Source: Microvirga lupini
Lineage (GTDB): Bacteria; Pseudomonadota; Alphaproteobacteria; Rhizobiales; Beijerinckiaceae
Direction: 5' to 3'
DNA: 64,000 nucleotides
NCBI RefSeq assembly: GCF_014191055.1
Contig: NZ_JACHWB010000005.1
Coordinates: 180,245 to 244,244 of the forward strand
The translations under genes were made by a program, and so were the position numbers. Positions 40,942-50,408 of this stretch are shown in pieces. Under the pieces are notes generated by a model. It saw only the letters and a list, made by a program, of their open reading frames with translations, ran no database searches and had not been told where the DNA came from. Position 1 is the stretch's first letter; every line of letters starts with the position of its first letter.

Positions 40942-42153
40942 GTGACCAAAGCTCCCTGGCTCACCATCATCGGAATCGGCGAGGACGGACGCGCGGGGCT
41001 CTCCCCTGCGGCTTTGGCGGCGCTCGACCGGGCGGCCGTCGTCATCGGCGGCGCGCGGCACCTGGAGCTTGCAGCCCCCTTGTCGGCGCAGATGCAGATT
41101 TGGCCAAGTCCGTTTGCAGAGGGCTATCCACTGATCCTCGCCCGCCGAGGGCAGCCTACCTGTGTCCTGGCGACGGGCGATCCGTTTCATTACGGCGTCG
41201 GGGCTGAACTCGCGCGCCTGATCCCGGCGAGTGAGTTCGTTTGCCATCCGCAACCTTCCGCCTTCAGCCTCGCGGCCGCGCGCCTGGGATGGTCACTGCC
41301 GGATTGCGATTGCGTGAGCCTGCACGGACGGACGCTGGAGCGGATTGTTCCCTATCTGCAGCCGGGCGCCCGCATTCTCGCTTTGTCGTGGGATGGTTCG
41401 ACGCCGGGGAAGCTCGCGGGACTGCTGAAGGTGCGGGGCATGGGTGCTTCGATGATCAGCGTGCTGGAGGCTATGGGGGGCCCGCGCGAGCGCATCCGCA
41501 ATGCAGATGCGGATCTGTTCGATATCTCCGACATCGACCCGCTCAACATCGTCGCCATCGAGGTCATGGCATCGCAGGACGCCAACGTTGTTCCTCTCAC
41601 ATCCGGCCTTCCCGATTCATGGTTCGAGAATGACGGTCAGCTCACCAAGGCAGAGATCCGCGCACTGACATTGGCAGCCTTGGCACCGAAGGCCGGCGAG
41701 CTGTTGTGGGATATCGGCCTGGGCGCGGGCTCCGTCGGCATCGAGTGGTGCCTGCGTCACCCGCGCAACCGCTGCATCGGCATCGAGGAAAGACCGGAGC
41801 GGGCCGAGCGGGCACGACGCAATGCGCTCGAACTCGGCGCGACCGCGCTGGACGTCCGCATTGGGCAGGCGCCGGGAGCCCTTGCCGACCTGCCGGCGCC
41901 TGATGCGATCTTCATCGGCGGCGGCGCATCGGAGCCCGGCGTTTTTGAATCCGCCTGGGCCGCGCTCAAACCCGGCGGGCGCCTCGTCGTCAATGCCGTG
42001 ACACTGGAAACCGAGACCCTGCTCGGCACGCTCTATGCACGGCATGGCGGCACGATGCGGCGCTTGGCGCTCTCGCGCCTCGAAGCCGTTGGCGGCATGC
42101 ACGGCTGGCGGGCGGCGATGCCCGTGACGCAATGGGTGGTGACGAAGCCATGA
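40942..42153 (+). CDS. cobL: Precorrin-6Y C5,15-methyltransferase (decarboxylating)
   Basis: This 403-residue bifunctional enzyme has an N-terminal CbiE-type methylase ([36 protein letters not shown]) for C5. The C-terminal CbiT-type Rossmann methylase ([36 protein letters not shown]) handles C15 and C12-acetate decarboxylation. The start is GTG 40942. The domain order matches the fused CobL of the aerobic pathway. Confidence 0.95.
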   Translation: MTKAPWLTIIGIGEDGRAGLSPAALAALDRAAVVIGGARHLELAAPLSAQMQIWPSPFAEGYPLILARRGQPTCVLATGDPFHYGVGAELARLIPASEFVCHPQPSAFSLAAARLGWSLPDCDCVSLHGRTLERIVPYLQPGARILALSWDGSTPGKLAGLLKVRGMGASMISVLEAMGGPRERIRNADADLFDISDIDPLNIVAIEVMASQDANVVPLTSGLPDSWFENDGQLTKAEIRALTLAALAPKAGELLWDIGLGAGSVGIEWCLRHPRNRCIGIEERPERAERARRNALELGATALDVRIGQAPGALADLPAPDAIFIGGGASEPGVFESAWAALKPGGRLVVNAVTLETETLLGTLYARHGGTMRRLALSRLEAVGGMHGWRAAMPVTQWVVTKP

Positions 42154-42536
42154 TCGTGGCCGGTTTGGGTTTCAGGCGCGGTGTCGAGGCCGACGAGATC
42201 GTGTCGCTCGTGGAGCAGGCGCTGGAGCGTGCGTCGCTCGCGCGTACGGCCTTGAGCAGGCTCGCGACCATCGAAGCGCTCGCTGCTCTGCCCGCCTTCT
42301 CAGAGGCCGCCCATCGGCTCGACGCTATGGCGACACCGGTTGCCGCGCCTGCCTTGTTGGCGGCAGCGCCGCGCGGGCGCACGCAATCGGCACGCTCCAT
42401 CGCTGCCCACGGGGTCGGATCGGTCGCGGAAGCAGCAGCGCTCGCCGCCGCAGGATCGCACCCGAGACTCATCCTGGAGCGCATCGCCTCAGCCTCCGCC
42501 ACCTGCGCCCTGGCGCGTTCGGAGACCGGCTCATGA
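42150..42536 (+). CDS. cobE: CobE cobalamin-biosynthesis protein
   Basis: The 128-residue protein corresponds to the CbiG C-terminal domain family: [60 protein letters not shown]. CobE has been described as a binder of pathway intermediates in aerobic producers; its precise role is uncertain. It is ATGA-coupled to cobL and cobM. Confidence 0.88.
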   Translation: MIVAGLGFRRGVEADEIVSLVEQALERASLARTALSRLATIEALAALPAFSEAAHRLDAMATPVAAPALLAAAPRGRTQSARSIAAHGVGSVAEAAALAAAGSHPRLILERIASASATCALARSETGS

Positions 42537-43306
42537 CCGTCCATTTCATCGGGGCAGGCCCCGGCGCCCCCGACCTCATCACCGTACGCGGCCGCTCGAT
42601 CATCGAGCGCTGCCCCGTCTGCCTCTATGCCGGCTCCATCGTGCCGCCGGAGATCCTGTCCTGGTGCCCGCCCGGCGCGCGCCTCGTGGATACGGCACCT
42701 CTCGATCTCGACGCCATCGCGGCGGAATACGTACAGGCGCACGAGCGCGGTGAGGATGTGGCGCGGCTCCATTCCGGCGATCTCTCGATCTGGAGCGCCA
42801 TGGGCGAGCAGCTGCGGCGGCTTGATGGCTTGGGCATTCCCTATACGATCACCCCCGGCGTTCCCGCCTTCGCGGCAGCCGCCGCTGCACTTGGAAAAGA
42901 ACTCACGGTACCGGAGATCGGGCAATCGGTGGTGCTCACGCGTACCTCCGGTCGAGCCTCCGCCATGCCGGAGACGGAGCGGCTTACAACCTTCGCGCGG
43001 ACCAAGGCGACGCTCGCCATTCATCTGTCGATTCATGTGATCGAGCAGGTGGTCGAAGAGCTTATGCCAACTTACGGCGCGGATTGCCCCGCAGCCGTGG
43101 TCTGGCGTGCATCCTGGCCAGATGAGCGGGTCATCAAAGGAACGCTCGGCACAATTGCCGCCATGGTGCATGCCGAGAAACTGGAGCGCACGGCACTGAT
43201 CCTGGTGGGGCGTACTCTGGACTCCAGGGATTTCCGCGACAGCGCCCTCTACTCCACCGGTTACGACAGGCGCTTCCGGCCCAGCGCCCGCGAGGGCAAC
43301 CAATGA
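42533..43306 (+). CDS. cobM: Precorrin-4 C11-methyltransferase
   Basis: The 257-residue methylase has [80 protein letters not shown] and [17 protein letters not shown]. It produces precorrin-5. It is convergent with cbiD, 11 bp away. Confidence 0.95.
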   Translation: MTVHFIGAGPGAPDLITVRGRSIIERCPVCLYAGSIVPPEILSWCPPGARLVDTAPLDLDAIAAEYVQAHERGEDVARLHSGDLSIWSAMGEQLRRLDGLGIPYTITPGVPAFAAAAAALGKELTVPEIGQSVVLTRTSGRASAMPETERLTTFARTKATLAIHLSIHVIEQVVEELMPTYGADCPAAVVWRASWPDERVIKGTLGTIAAMVHAEKLERTALILVGRTLDSRDFRDSALYSTGYDRRFRPSAREGNQ

Positions 43307-43317
43307 TGCGTTGCGCT

Positions 43318-44421
43318 TCAGGCGACTGGATGGAACGGTACGCGGCCGACGAGCCGGCCGTCGCGGTCGAACACCGTAATTTCGAGCGCGATGTCGCTGT
43401 TGCGCAGAGCTCTGGAGGCCGTCTGCCAAGCATACTGCGCCACCACGTCAGCCAGCGGGAGGCCAAGGCCCTTGGCAATTTCCAGCACCTCGAGCGCCGT
43501 GTTGGCGCCACGCGCCTGCTCCGCAAGGGAGGGCTCGGCACCGGCTTCGAGCAGGCGTTCGGACAACCATGCGAGATCAACCGCGCCGGAGCGCGAATGC
43601 AGGTCGAGGAGGCCTTGGCCGAGCTTGGTCATCTTGGCGAAGCCGCCCGCGATGGTAACCTTCGGCACAGGGTTGCGGCGCAGGTATTTCAGCATGCCGC
43701 CGGCAAAGTCGCCCATGTCGATAAGGGCATGGTCCGGCAGGTTGTAGAGCGCCTGCACGGCCTTCTCGGAGGTGGAGCCCGTAGCGCCCGCCACATGATC
43801 GAGACCACCGGCGCGGGCCACGTCGATGCCGCGATAGATGCTGTGGATCCAGGCCGAGCAGGAATACGGCACCACCACGCCGGTTGTGCCGAGGATCGAC
43901 AGCCCGCCCAGGATGCCGAGGCGCGGGTTGAGGGTCTTCTGGGCAATGGCTTCGCCGCCGGGAATGGAGATCTCGACATCGATATCCATGGGCCCATCGA
44001 TGCCGCGTGCAGCCTTTTCCAGGTTGTCGCGGATCATCTGCCGCGGCACCGGATTGATGGCGGGCTCGCCCGGCGGCAGGGGGAGGCCTGCGCGGGTGAC
44101 CGTGCCGACGCCTTCACCGGCCCGGAAGGTTACGCCCGAACCCGGCTGGCCAGCCCGGACAGTTGCAATTACCAGAGCGCCATGGGTCACGTCCGGATCG
44201 TCGCCCGCATCCTTGACGATGCCGACCCGAGCGCCGCCTTCAATCATTTCCGTAAGCGCGAGGGAAAAGGCCGGCCTGGCTCCGCCCGGCAGCACGATCT
44301 CGACGGGATCGGGGCATTCGCCCGTCCGCCAGCCCAGATACGCCGCCTTGGCCGCCGCCGTGGCGCAGGCGCCCGTGGTCCAGCCACGGCGCAACGGTCC
44401 GGCGGGTTTACTCTCGTCCAT
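43318..44421 (-). CDS. cbiD: CbiD-type C1-methyltransferase (replacing CobF)
   Basis: The 367-residue protein begins RRGWTTGACATAAAKAAYLG, the CbiD signature. It continues with IVKDAGDDPDVTHGALVIAT, GVGTVTRAGLPLPPGEPAIN and TGVVVPYSCSAWIHSIYRG. CbiD methylates cobalt-precorrin-5B in the anaerobic route; here it sits in an oxygen-dependent cluster where cobF would act, so it presumably handles precorrin-5 without cobalt. ATG 44421 is chosen; the frame extends to 44460. cobA diverges 68 bp away. Confidence 0.93.
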   Translation of the reverse strand: MDESKPAGPLRRGWTTGACATAAAKAAYLGWRTGECPDPVEIVLPGGARPAFSLALTEMIEGGARVGIVKDAGDDPDVTHGALVIATVRAGQPGSGVTFRAGEGVGTVTRAGLPLPPGEPAINPVPRQMIRDNLEKAARGIDGPMDIDVEISIPGGEAIAQKTLNPRLGILGGLSILGTTGVVVPYSCSAWIHSIYRGIDVARAGGLDHVAGATGSTSEKAVQALYNLPDHALIDMGDFAGGMLKYLRRNPVPKVTIAGGFAKMTKLGQGLLDLHSRSGAVDLAWLSERLLEAGAEPSLAEQARGANTALEVLEIAKGLGLPLADVVAQYAWQTASRALRNSDIALEITVFDRDGRLVGRVPFHPVA

Positions 44422-44489
44422 GAGCCCTCTTACAACGTCCCTATGAATTTCAACAGCCACATCACCACCGGCTCGGCATGGAGGCCGGC

Positions 44490-45284
44490 ATGACCGTCCT
44501 CTCCCGCCTGACGCCGCCCTTCGCGCCCGGCACGGTCTGGCTCGTCGGCGCAGGCCCGGGCGATCCCGGCATGCTCACGATCCATGCCCTGAATGCCCTC
44601 GCGAAGGCGGATGTCATCGTTTACGATGCCCTTGTCGATCCGGCCGTTCTCTCCTTCGCCCGCGAGGGGGCTTCTCTGGAATTCGCCGGCAAGCGCGGCG
44701 GCAAGCCTTCGGCGGTTCAACGGGATATCTGCGAGCGGCTGATCCAGCTCGCTCGCGAGGGAAAGCGGGTGCTGCGTCTCAAGGGCGGGGATCCCTTCAT
44801 CTTCGGCCGCGGCGGCGAGGAAGCGCTGGCCTTGTCCGGGGCCGGCATTCCCTTCCGCATCATTCCCGGCGTGTCGAGCGGCCTTGCCTCACTTGCCATC
44901 CATGGCGTGCCGGCGACCATGCGCAAGACGAACCATGCGGTCATCCTCGCCACCGGCCACCCTGCCCCGGATGCAGAGATCGAATGGGTCTCGCTTGCCC
45001 GCACAGGCGCACCCATCGTGCTCTACATGGCGGTATCCAACCTCCCCTCCATCGTGCAGGGCCTCATGGAAGGCGGCTTGTCGGGCGATACCCCGGCGCT
45101 TGCCGTGCATGGAGCGACGACTTCCAAGGAGAGCATCGTGGAGGGAACGCTCGCGACCCTGCCGCGGCTTGCCGAGGACGGGCTCATCCGCTCGCCAGCC
45201 ATCGTGGCCATCGGAGCCATCGCGGCCTTCCGGTCGGCCATTGCCAATCATCTGCTGGAGTTCGGCAGCGAGGCGGCCCAGTGA
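44490..45284 (+). CDS. cobA: Uroporphyrinogen-III C-methyltransferase
   Basis: The 264-residue SUMT makes precorrin-2, the entry to corrin synthesis. Motifs are VWLVGAGPGDPGMLTIHALN, VIVYDALVDPAVLSFA, KRVLRLKGGDPFIFGRGGEE, GVSSGLASLAIHGVPATMRK and TGHPAPDAEIEW. The protein is a stand-alone methylase without the CysG reductase domain. ATG 44490 has GGAGG 6 bp upstream. The stop overlaps the GTG of cobB. Confidence 0.95.
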   Translation: MTVLSRLTPPFAPGTVWLVGAGPGDPGMLTIHALNALAKADVIVYDALVDPAVLSFAREGASLEFAGKRGGKPSAVQRDICERLIQLAREGKRVLRLKGGDPFIFGRGGEEALALSGAGIPFRIIPGVSSGLASLAIHGVPATMRKTNHAVILATGHPAPDAEIEWVSLARTGAPIVLYMAVSNLPSIVQGLMEGGLSGDTPALAVHGATTSKESIVEGTLATLPRLAEDGLIRSPAIVAIGAIAAFRSAIANHLLEFGSEAAQ

Positions 45285-46606
45285 GCCTCGGCCCCGGCCT
45301 TCTCGTCGCCGCGCCCCGTTCGGGTTCGGGCAAGACCACCATCGTGCTCGGCCTCCAGCGGGCGCTCGCCCGGAGAGGCCTCAACGTGCGCGGCGTGAAA
45401 TGCGGCCCCGATTACATCGACCCGGCCTTTCACGCGGCGGCCACCGGCGCTCCGAGTTTCAATCTCGACAGCTTCGCCATGAACCGGCCCCTGCTCGGCG
45501 CCATTGCCTCGCAGGCTGCCGGCAAGGCCGATCTCGTCATCGCCGAAGGCTCCATGGGCCTCTTTGACGGTATCCGCCAGGAGACCGGCCGCACCGGCGC
45601 GAGCGCGGACATCGCGGCTCTCTTCGGCTGGCCGGTGATCCTGGTGCTCGACGTGTCGGGACATGCGCAATCGGCCGCCGCCGTCGCACTCGGCTGTTCC
45701 CGCTTCGACCAAAGGATCCATGTGGCCGGCGTGGTGCTGAACAAGGTCGCAAGCGACCGCCACCGCAGACTGGTGGAGGATGGCATGGCCCGCATCGGCC
45801 TTCCCGTTCTCGGCGCCCTCATGCGCAACCCAGATCTAGCCCTGCCGGAGCGCCATCTCGGCCTTGTTCAGGCAGGTGAGACCGAGCAGCTCGACGCCCG
45901 GCTGGAACGCTTGGCGGATGCGGTGGAAGGTGCTGTCGATCTCGACCGGCTCATGGCTCTCGCCCGCCCGACGCAGCTCGAGAGCCGTGATGACGCGCTC
46001 CCCCTGCCACCGCCAGGCCAGCGTATCGCGCTGGCGTCCGATCGGGCCTTCTCCTTCATCTACCCGCATGTGCTCGCCGGCTGGCACAAGGCAAGGGCCG
46101 AGATCGTGGCCTTCTCGCCTCTCGCCGACGAGCCTCCGCCGCCTGACTGCGACGTCTGCTGGTTACCCGGGGGCTACCCGGAACTGCATGCGGGCCACAT
46201 TGCGAACGCCGCTCGTTTCCTCGGTGGCCTGCGGAGCTTCGCCAAGAGCCGGCCGGTTCATGGGGAGTGCGGCGGCTACATGGTCCTGGGCCAGTCGCTG
46301 GAGGATGGCGATGGCCATGTCCATGCGATGGCAGGCCTGCTGCCGGTCGAGACGAGCTATGCCAAGCGGCGGATGCATCTCGGCTACCGGGTCGCAGATC
46401 TAATCCACGACGGCGTGGTTGGACCGGCCGGCACGCGTCTCGTCGGCCATGAATTCCACTATGCCTCCGTCACGCAGAGCGAGATGTCCGGAGACGCAGC
46501 CTTCGCCAGGATCGAGGATGCGGAAGGCAACGATCTAGGCACCGCCGGCCATCGCAGGGGGCTCGTGACGGGCAGCTTCTTCCATGTGATCGCGCGCAGT
46601 GGTTAG
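45281..46606 (+). CDS. cobB: Hydrogenobyrinic/cobyrinic acid a,c-diamide synthase
   Basis: The 441-residue amidotransferase has the P-loop LVAAPRSGSGKTTIVLGLQR, KCGPDYIDPAFH, AEGSMGLFDG and a C-terminal glutaminase with the nucleophilic Cys in VHGECGGYMVLG and the late LVGHEFHYAS. It amidates the a and c side chains, the step before CobN. The start is GTG 45281, overlapping the cobA stop. It is the last gene of the cob cluster here. Confidence 0.95.
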   Translation: MSLGPGLLVAAPRSGSGKTTIVLGLQRALARRGLNVRGVKCGPDYIDPAFHAAATGAPSFNLDSFAMNRPLLGAIASQAAGKADLVIAEGSMGLFDGIRQETGRTGASADIAALFGWPVILVLDVSGHAQSAAAVALGCSRFDQRIHVAGVVLNKVASDRHRRLVEDGMARIGLPVLGALMRNPDLALPERHLGLVQAGETEQLDARLERLADAVEGAVDLDRLMALARPTQLESRDDALPLPPPGQRIALASDRAFSFIYPHVLAGWHKARAEIVAFSPLADEPPPPDCDVCWLPGGYPELHAGHIANAARFLGGLRSFAKSRPVHGECGGYMVLGQSLEDGDGHVHAMAGLLPVETSYAKRRMHLGYRVADLIHDGVVGPAGTRLVGHEFHYASVTQSEMSGDAAFARIEDAEGNDLGTAGHRRGLVTGSFFHVIARSG

Positions 46607-46676
46607 CCAATACCAAGCCTATCCGTGAACCACCTGGGAGGGCGGGAGTTGAACAGGACCAGACAAGGAGTTCATC

Positions 46677-46847
46677 ATGCGCCTGAAACTGATCCTGCCC
46701 CTGGCCGCCCTGCTCGCCCTGTCCGCCTGCGGTGACGACGGGCCGGATGAGACCGGAAGCACGGACGACACCACCAATCAACCGGCCCAGACGATGCCCG
46801 CCAACCCCACTGCGCCGAGCCGCCCGGCCGGACCGCCGGCACAATAA
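46677..46847 (+). CDS. Small lipoprotein
   Basis: The 56-residue product (MRLKLILPLAALLALSACGD) has a lipoprotein signal with lipobox LSAC, Cys18 being the lipidation site. A short Asp/Thr/Pro-rich tail follows. AAGGAG lies 7 bp upstream of ATG 46677. Such mini-lipoproteins are common in Rhizobiales and of unknown function. Confidence 0.7.
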   Translation: MRLKLILPLAALLALSACGDDGPDETGSTDDTTNQPAQTMPANPTAPSRPAGPPAQ

Positions 46848-47164
46848 GCAGAGTGCTGCTTGCCGAAATCCCGAATACCCCGAGGCGACGACGCTGAGCG
46901 CGCCTCGGTCATATCCCATGTTAATGCGCCTGCGACGGCTCCGCAGTTTATTCAAATCCGTGACGGCCGTAATGGGACGGCATGATGCCGCGGCAGGGAG
47001 CAAGGGACAAAACCGTCATCCTTTTGCCTCAGGCTTCCGGCTTCATCAGATCAACGCGTAGAAGGAAGCAAGCGGGGATCCGAGCTTGACAGTTGTAGAC
47101 GGCAGATCGCGTGGCGATCCTGCTGGTATCACGCTCCCCTGCTTCGAAGATTGTGGAGGCACTC
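46848..47164. other. Intergenic region without a supported gene
   Basis: About 317 bp. Short plus-strand frames here lack ribosome sites and protein-like composition. GGAGG at 47153-47157 is the ribosome site of the next gene. No terminator or repeat is evident. Confidence 0.45.
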
Positions 47165-47368
47165 ATGAACGAGGCATTCCATATCGGACAGCTTGTCCGG
47201 ATCAGCAGACCCGCCTCAGGCTATGCGGATCACCGCATCTACTGCATCGTCTGCCTGGTTTCAAAGGCGGACGGATACGCCGTCTTCCGGGTCAAGAACA
47301 CGGTAGGGGTCGAGCGCCTCGTCAGGGCCGATGAAATCGAGCCTGCCGCCCTCACGGCCGTTCCTTAG
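47165..47368 (+). CDS. Small conserved hypothetical protein
   Basis: The 67-residue product (NEAFHIGQLVRISRPASGYA, then YCIVCLVSKADGYAVFRVKN and ERLVRADEIEPA) has the beta-rich pattern of short rhizobial proteins beginning HxGQxVRI. ATG 47165 has GGAGG 7 bp upstream; the upstream extension to 47111 is unlikely. The function is unknown. Confidence 0.65.
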   Translation: MNEAFHIGQLVRISRPASGYADHRIYCIVCLVSKADGYAVFRVKNTVGVERLVRADEIEPAALTAVP

Positions 47369-47601
47369 ACGAACCACCTGAAATTCTGGTCAGCAGACGC
47401 ACCTGCCGGGAACAGATCTCCGGCGGCGTATTAGCCCATGGTAGCGGATGATGGCACCTTGCCCTCCCTGGACCGGCGCGACAGAATGCTTCCTTAACGA
47501 AGTCCGGAGACGGACAGCCGGCAAAAGACCGGCAGGTGCATGCGCCGATACGGCCATGCATCAAGAGGGAACGTAGCCATACCGCGCCGGAAGACGCGTG
47601 G

Positions 47602-49602
47602 ATGCCAGGGAGGTTGACGTCTTTGACGACGGCAGCAGATGCGCGCGCGGATACATTTCCAAAACTGCTCGTGCGCAACGCGCGCACGCGCCCGAACCGC
47701 ACGGCGTTTCGGCACAAGGACTTAGGGATCTGGCAATCCTGGACATGGGCCGAAGTGCACGAGATCGTGCGGGCCTATGCCAGTGGGCTGCAGTCGCTCG
47801 GCCTGAAGCGTGGCGGCAAGATCGCCATCATCGGCTACAACCGCCCCTATCTCTACTGGAGCATCGCCGCGGCCCAATGGATTGGCGCGATCCCGATCCC
47901 CGTCTATGCGGATTCCGTTGCCGACGAGATGGCCTATGTGCTCGCCCATGCGGAAGTGACTCATGCGGCCGTGCAGGACCAGGAGCAGGTCGACAAGCTT
48001 CTTTCCGTGTCCGAGCAACTGCCCCAGTTGCAGCATGTGCTCTATGACGAGCAGAAGGGCCTGAGGGATTACGACCACAGCCGCCTCCACTCCATCCAAT
48101 CCGTCGTCGAGGAGGGCCGTGCCCGGCTGGCAGAGACTCAGGAGGCTGAGGCCATCGAGCGGGCTCTGCAGGAGGGTAAGGGCGCGGATCTTGCGATCAT
48201 TCTCTACACCTCCGGCACCACGGGCCGCCCCAAGGGTGTGATGCTCACCTCCGATGCGGTGATCGCAGCAGCCCAAATCGGTTGCGATTTCGACAAGCTC
48301 GACGAGAGCGACGAGATCATGGCCTATCTGCCGATCGCCTGGGTGGGCGATCACATCTTCTCCTATGCGCAAGCCTTCCTCGCCGGCCTCTGCGTCAACT
48401 GCCCCGAGAGCCCGGAGACGGTGGCGGATGACCGCCGCGAGATCGGCGCCACTTACGTCTTCGCTCCGCCGCGCATCTTCGAGAGCATGCTGACGCTCAC
48501 CATGGTGCGCATCGAGGATGCCGGCTCGCTGAAACGGCACATGTTCCACACCTTCATCAATCACGCCAACAAGGTCGGTGAGAAGATCCTGAACCGGGAG
48601 CCGGGCGTCGGCTTGTGGGACCGCTTTCTATGGCAGCTCGGCAACGTGCTCGTCTATGCGCCGCTGCGCAACCGCTTCGGCATGACGCGCGTGAAAGTGG
48701 GCTACACGGCGGGCGAGGCCATCGGTCCCGAAATCTTCCGCTTCTACCGCTCCATCGGGGTGAACCTGAAGCAGCTCTACGGACAGACGGAAGCTTCCGT
48801 CTACATCACCATGCAGCCCGACGGCGAGATTCGCGCCGACACGGTGGGCCGCCCCGCTCCCCAGGTGGAAATCCGCATCGCGGATAACGGCGAGGTGCTC
48901 TACCGCTCCCCCGGTGTCTTCGTGGGCTATTACAAGGACGACGAGAAAACCGCAGAGACCAAAACGCCCGACGGCTTCGTGCATTCAGGCGATGCCGGCT
49001 TCTTCGACCAGAACGGCCATCTCAAGATCATCGACCGGGCGAAGGACGTGGGCAAGATGCGGGACGGCGCGCTCTTTCCGCCGAAATACGTCGAGAACAA
49101 GCTGAAGTTCTATCCCAACATCAAGGAGGCGGTCTGCTTCGGCGACGGCAGGGATTATGTGGCGGCCTTCATCAATATCGACCTCGTGGCCGTGAGCAAC
49201 TGGGCCGAGCGGAACGGCGTCACCTACGCCTCCTATCAGGAGCTTGCCGGTCATCCCCGCGTCTACGACATGATCGAGAAGCACGTGGACGAGGTGAACC
49301 GCTCGCTGGCTTCCGAGCCGCGCATGGGCGGCGCGCAGATCAAGCGGTTCCTGATCCTGCACAAGGAACTCGATGCCGATGACGGCGAGCTCACGCGCAC
49401 GCAGAAGGTGCGCCGCGGCTTCATCGCCGAGCGCTACAATCCCCTCATCCAGGCGCTCTATGACGGCTCCACCGAGGCAGACATCTCGACGGAGGTCACC
49501 TTCGAGGACGGCCGCAAGGGCGTGATCTCCGCACGGGTCAAGATCAAGGACATGAAGCTCTATCCGGCCGAGAACGGGCATGTACTGGAGGCCGCGGAAT
49601 GA
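47602..49602 (+). CDS. AMP-forming acyl-CoA synthetase (long-chain type)
   Basis: The 666-residue ANL-family ligase has the P-loop LYTSGTTGRPKGVMLT, AYLPIAWVGDHIF, YGQTEASVYITMQ and the C-terminal hinge region (HSGDAGFFDQNGHLKIIDRA). It activates a carboxylic acid to its CoA ester. ATG 47602 has GGAAGA 7 bp upstream; an in-frame TTG at 47623 with GGGAGG 9 bp upstream is an equally good start. It overlaps the ABC ATPase gene by 4 bp, so ligase and transporter are probably co-expressed and the transported compound is likely the ligase substrate. Confidence 0.9.
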   Translation: MPGRLTSLTTAADARADTFPKLLVRNARTRPNRTAFRHKDLGIWQSWTWAEVHEIVRAYASGLQSLGLKRGGKIAIIGYNRPYLYWSIAAAQWIGAIPIPVYADSVADEMAYVLAHAEVTHAAVQDQEQVDKLLSVSEQLPQLQHVLYDEQKGLRDYDHSRLHSIQSVVEEGRARLAETQEAEAIERALQEGKGADLAIILYTSGTTGRPKGVMLTSDAVIAAAQIGCDFDKLDESDEIMAYLPIAWVGDHIFSYAQAFLAGLCVNCPESPETVADDRREIGATYVFAPPRIFESMLTLTMVRIEDAGSLKRHMFHTFINHANKVGEKILNREPGVGLWDRFLWQLGNVLVYAPLRNRFGMTRVKVGYTAGEAIGPEIFRFYRSIGVNLKQLYGQTEASVYITMQPDGEIRADTVGRPAPQVEIRIADNGEVLYRSPGVFVGYYKDDEKTAETKTPDGFVHSGDAGFFDQNGHLKIIDRAKDVGKMRDGALFPPKYVENKLKFYPNIKEAVCFGDGRDYVAAFINIDLVAVSNWAERNGVTYASYQELAGHPRVYDMIEKHVDEVNRSLASEPRMGGAQIKRFLILHKELDADDGELTRTQKVRRGFIAERYNPLIQALYDGSTEADISTEVTFEDGRKGVISARVKIKDMKLYPAENGHVLEAAE

Positions 49603-50399
49603 GAGCGCCCGACAACCCCGTCTTCGCCAAAGGCGACGTGCTGCTGGCCGTGGAGAACGTCTCGCTCGGCTTCGGTGGCGTGAAGGCGCTCACGGACGTG
49701 TCCTTCGACATCCGCAAGAGCGAGATCCGCGCCATCATCGGTCCCAACGGCGCCGGCAAGACCTCGATGCTCAACTGCATCAACGGCTTCTACTACCCGA
49801 CGGAAGGACGCATCACCTTCAAGGGCGTGAAGCGCCCGAAGATGCGCCCCTACGAGGCGGCGCGAGGCGGCATCGCCCGCACGTTCCAGAACGTGGCCCT
49901 CTTCAAGAGCATGTCGACACTCGACAACATCATGGCTGGCCGCTCCATCAAGATGGATTCGAACTTCTTCTGGCAGCTCTTCCGCCACGGCCCGGCCATG
50001 AAGGAGGAGGTCGCGCATCGCCGCTTCGTGGAGGAGATTATCGACTTCCTCGAGATCCAGCACATCCGCAAGACCCCCGTGGGCCGCCTTCCCTACGGCC
50101 TGCAGAAGCGGGTCGAGCTCGGGCGCGCGCTTGCCATGGAGCCGGAGCTGCTGCTCCTCGACGAGCCCATGGCCGGCATGAACCTCGAGGAGAAGGAGGA
50201 CATGTCGCGCTTCATTCTCGAGGTGAACCAGCAATACGGCACCACCATCGCGCTCATTGAGCACGACATGGGCGTGGTGATGGACCTCTCCGACCGAGTC
50301 GTGGTGCTGGAATACGGGCGTAAGATCGCCGATGGCACGCCATCCGAGGTCAAGGGCGACCAGCGCGTGATCGATGCCTATCTCGGCGTGGCGCATTGA
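49599..50399 (+). CDS. livG: Branched-chain-amino-acid-type ABC transporter ATPase (LivG-like)
   Basis: The 266-residue ATPase has Walker A IGPNGAGKTSMLNCINGFY, the LivG-typical insert after the Q-loop (GIARTFQNVALFKSMSTLDN), signature LPYGLQKRVELGRALAMEP and Walker B LLLLDEPMAGMNLEEKEDM. It pairs with LivF (54013) to energise LivH/LivM. Confidence 0.92.
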   Translation: MRAPDNPVFAKGDVLLAVENVSLGFGGVKALTDVSFDIRKSEIRAIIGPNGAGKTSMLNCINGFYYPTEGRITFKGVKRPKMRPYEAARGGIARTFQNVALFKSMSTLDNIMAGRSIKMDSNFFWQLFRHGPAMKEEVAHRRFVEEIIDFLEIQHIRKTPVGRLPYGLQKRVELGRALAMEPELLLLDEPMAGMNLEEKEDMSRFILEVNQQYGTTIALIEHDMGVVMDLSDRVVVLEYGRKIADGTPSEVKGDQRVIDAYLGVAH

Positions 50400-50408
50400 G
50401 GGCGGGCG

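Noticed and set aside
41990..43429. 479-codon minus-strand frame opposite cobL, cobE and cobM
   Set aside because: It is an antisense shadow of three well-supported genes.
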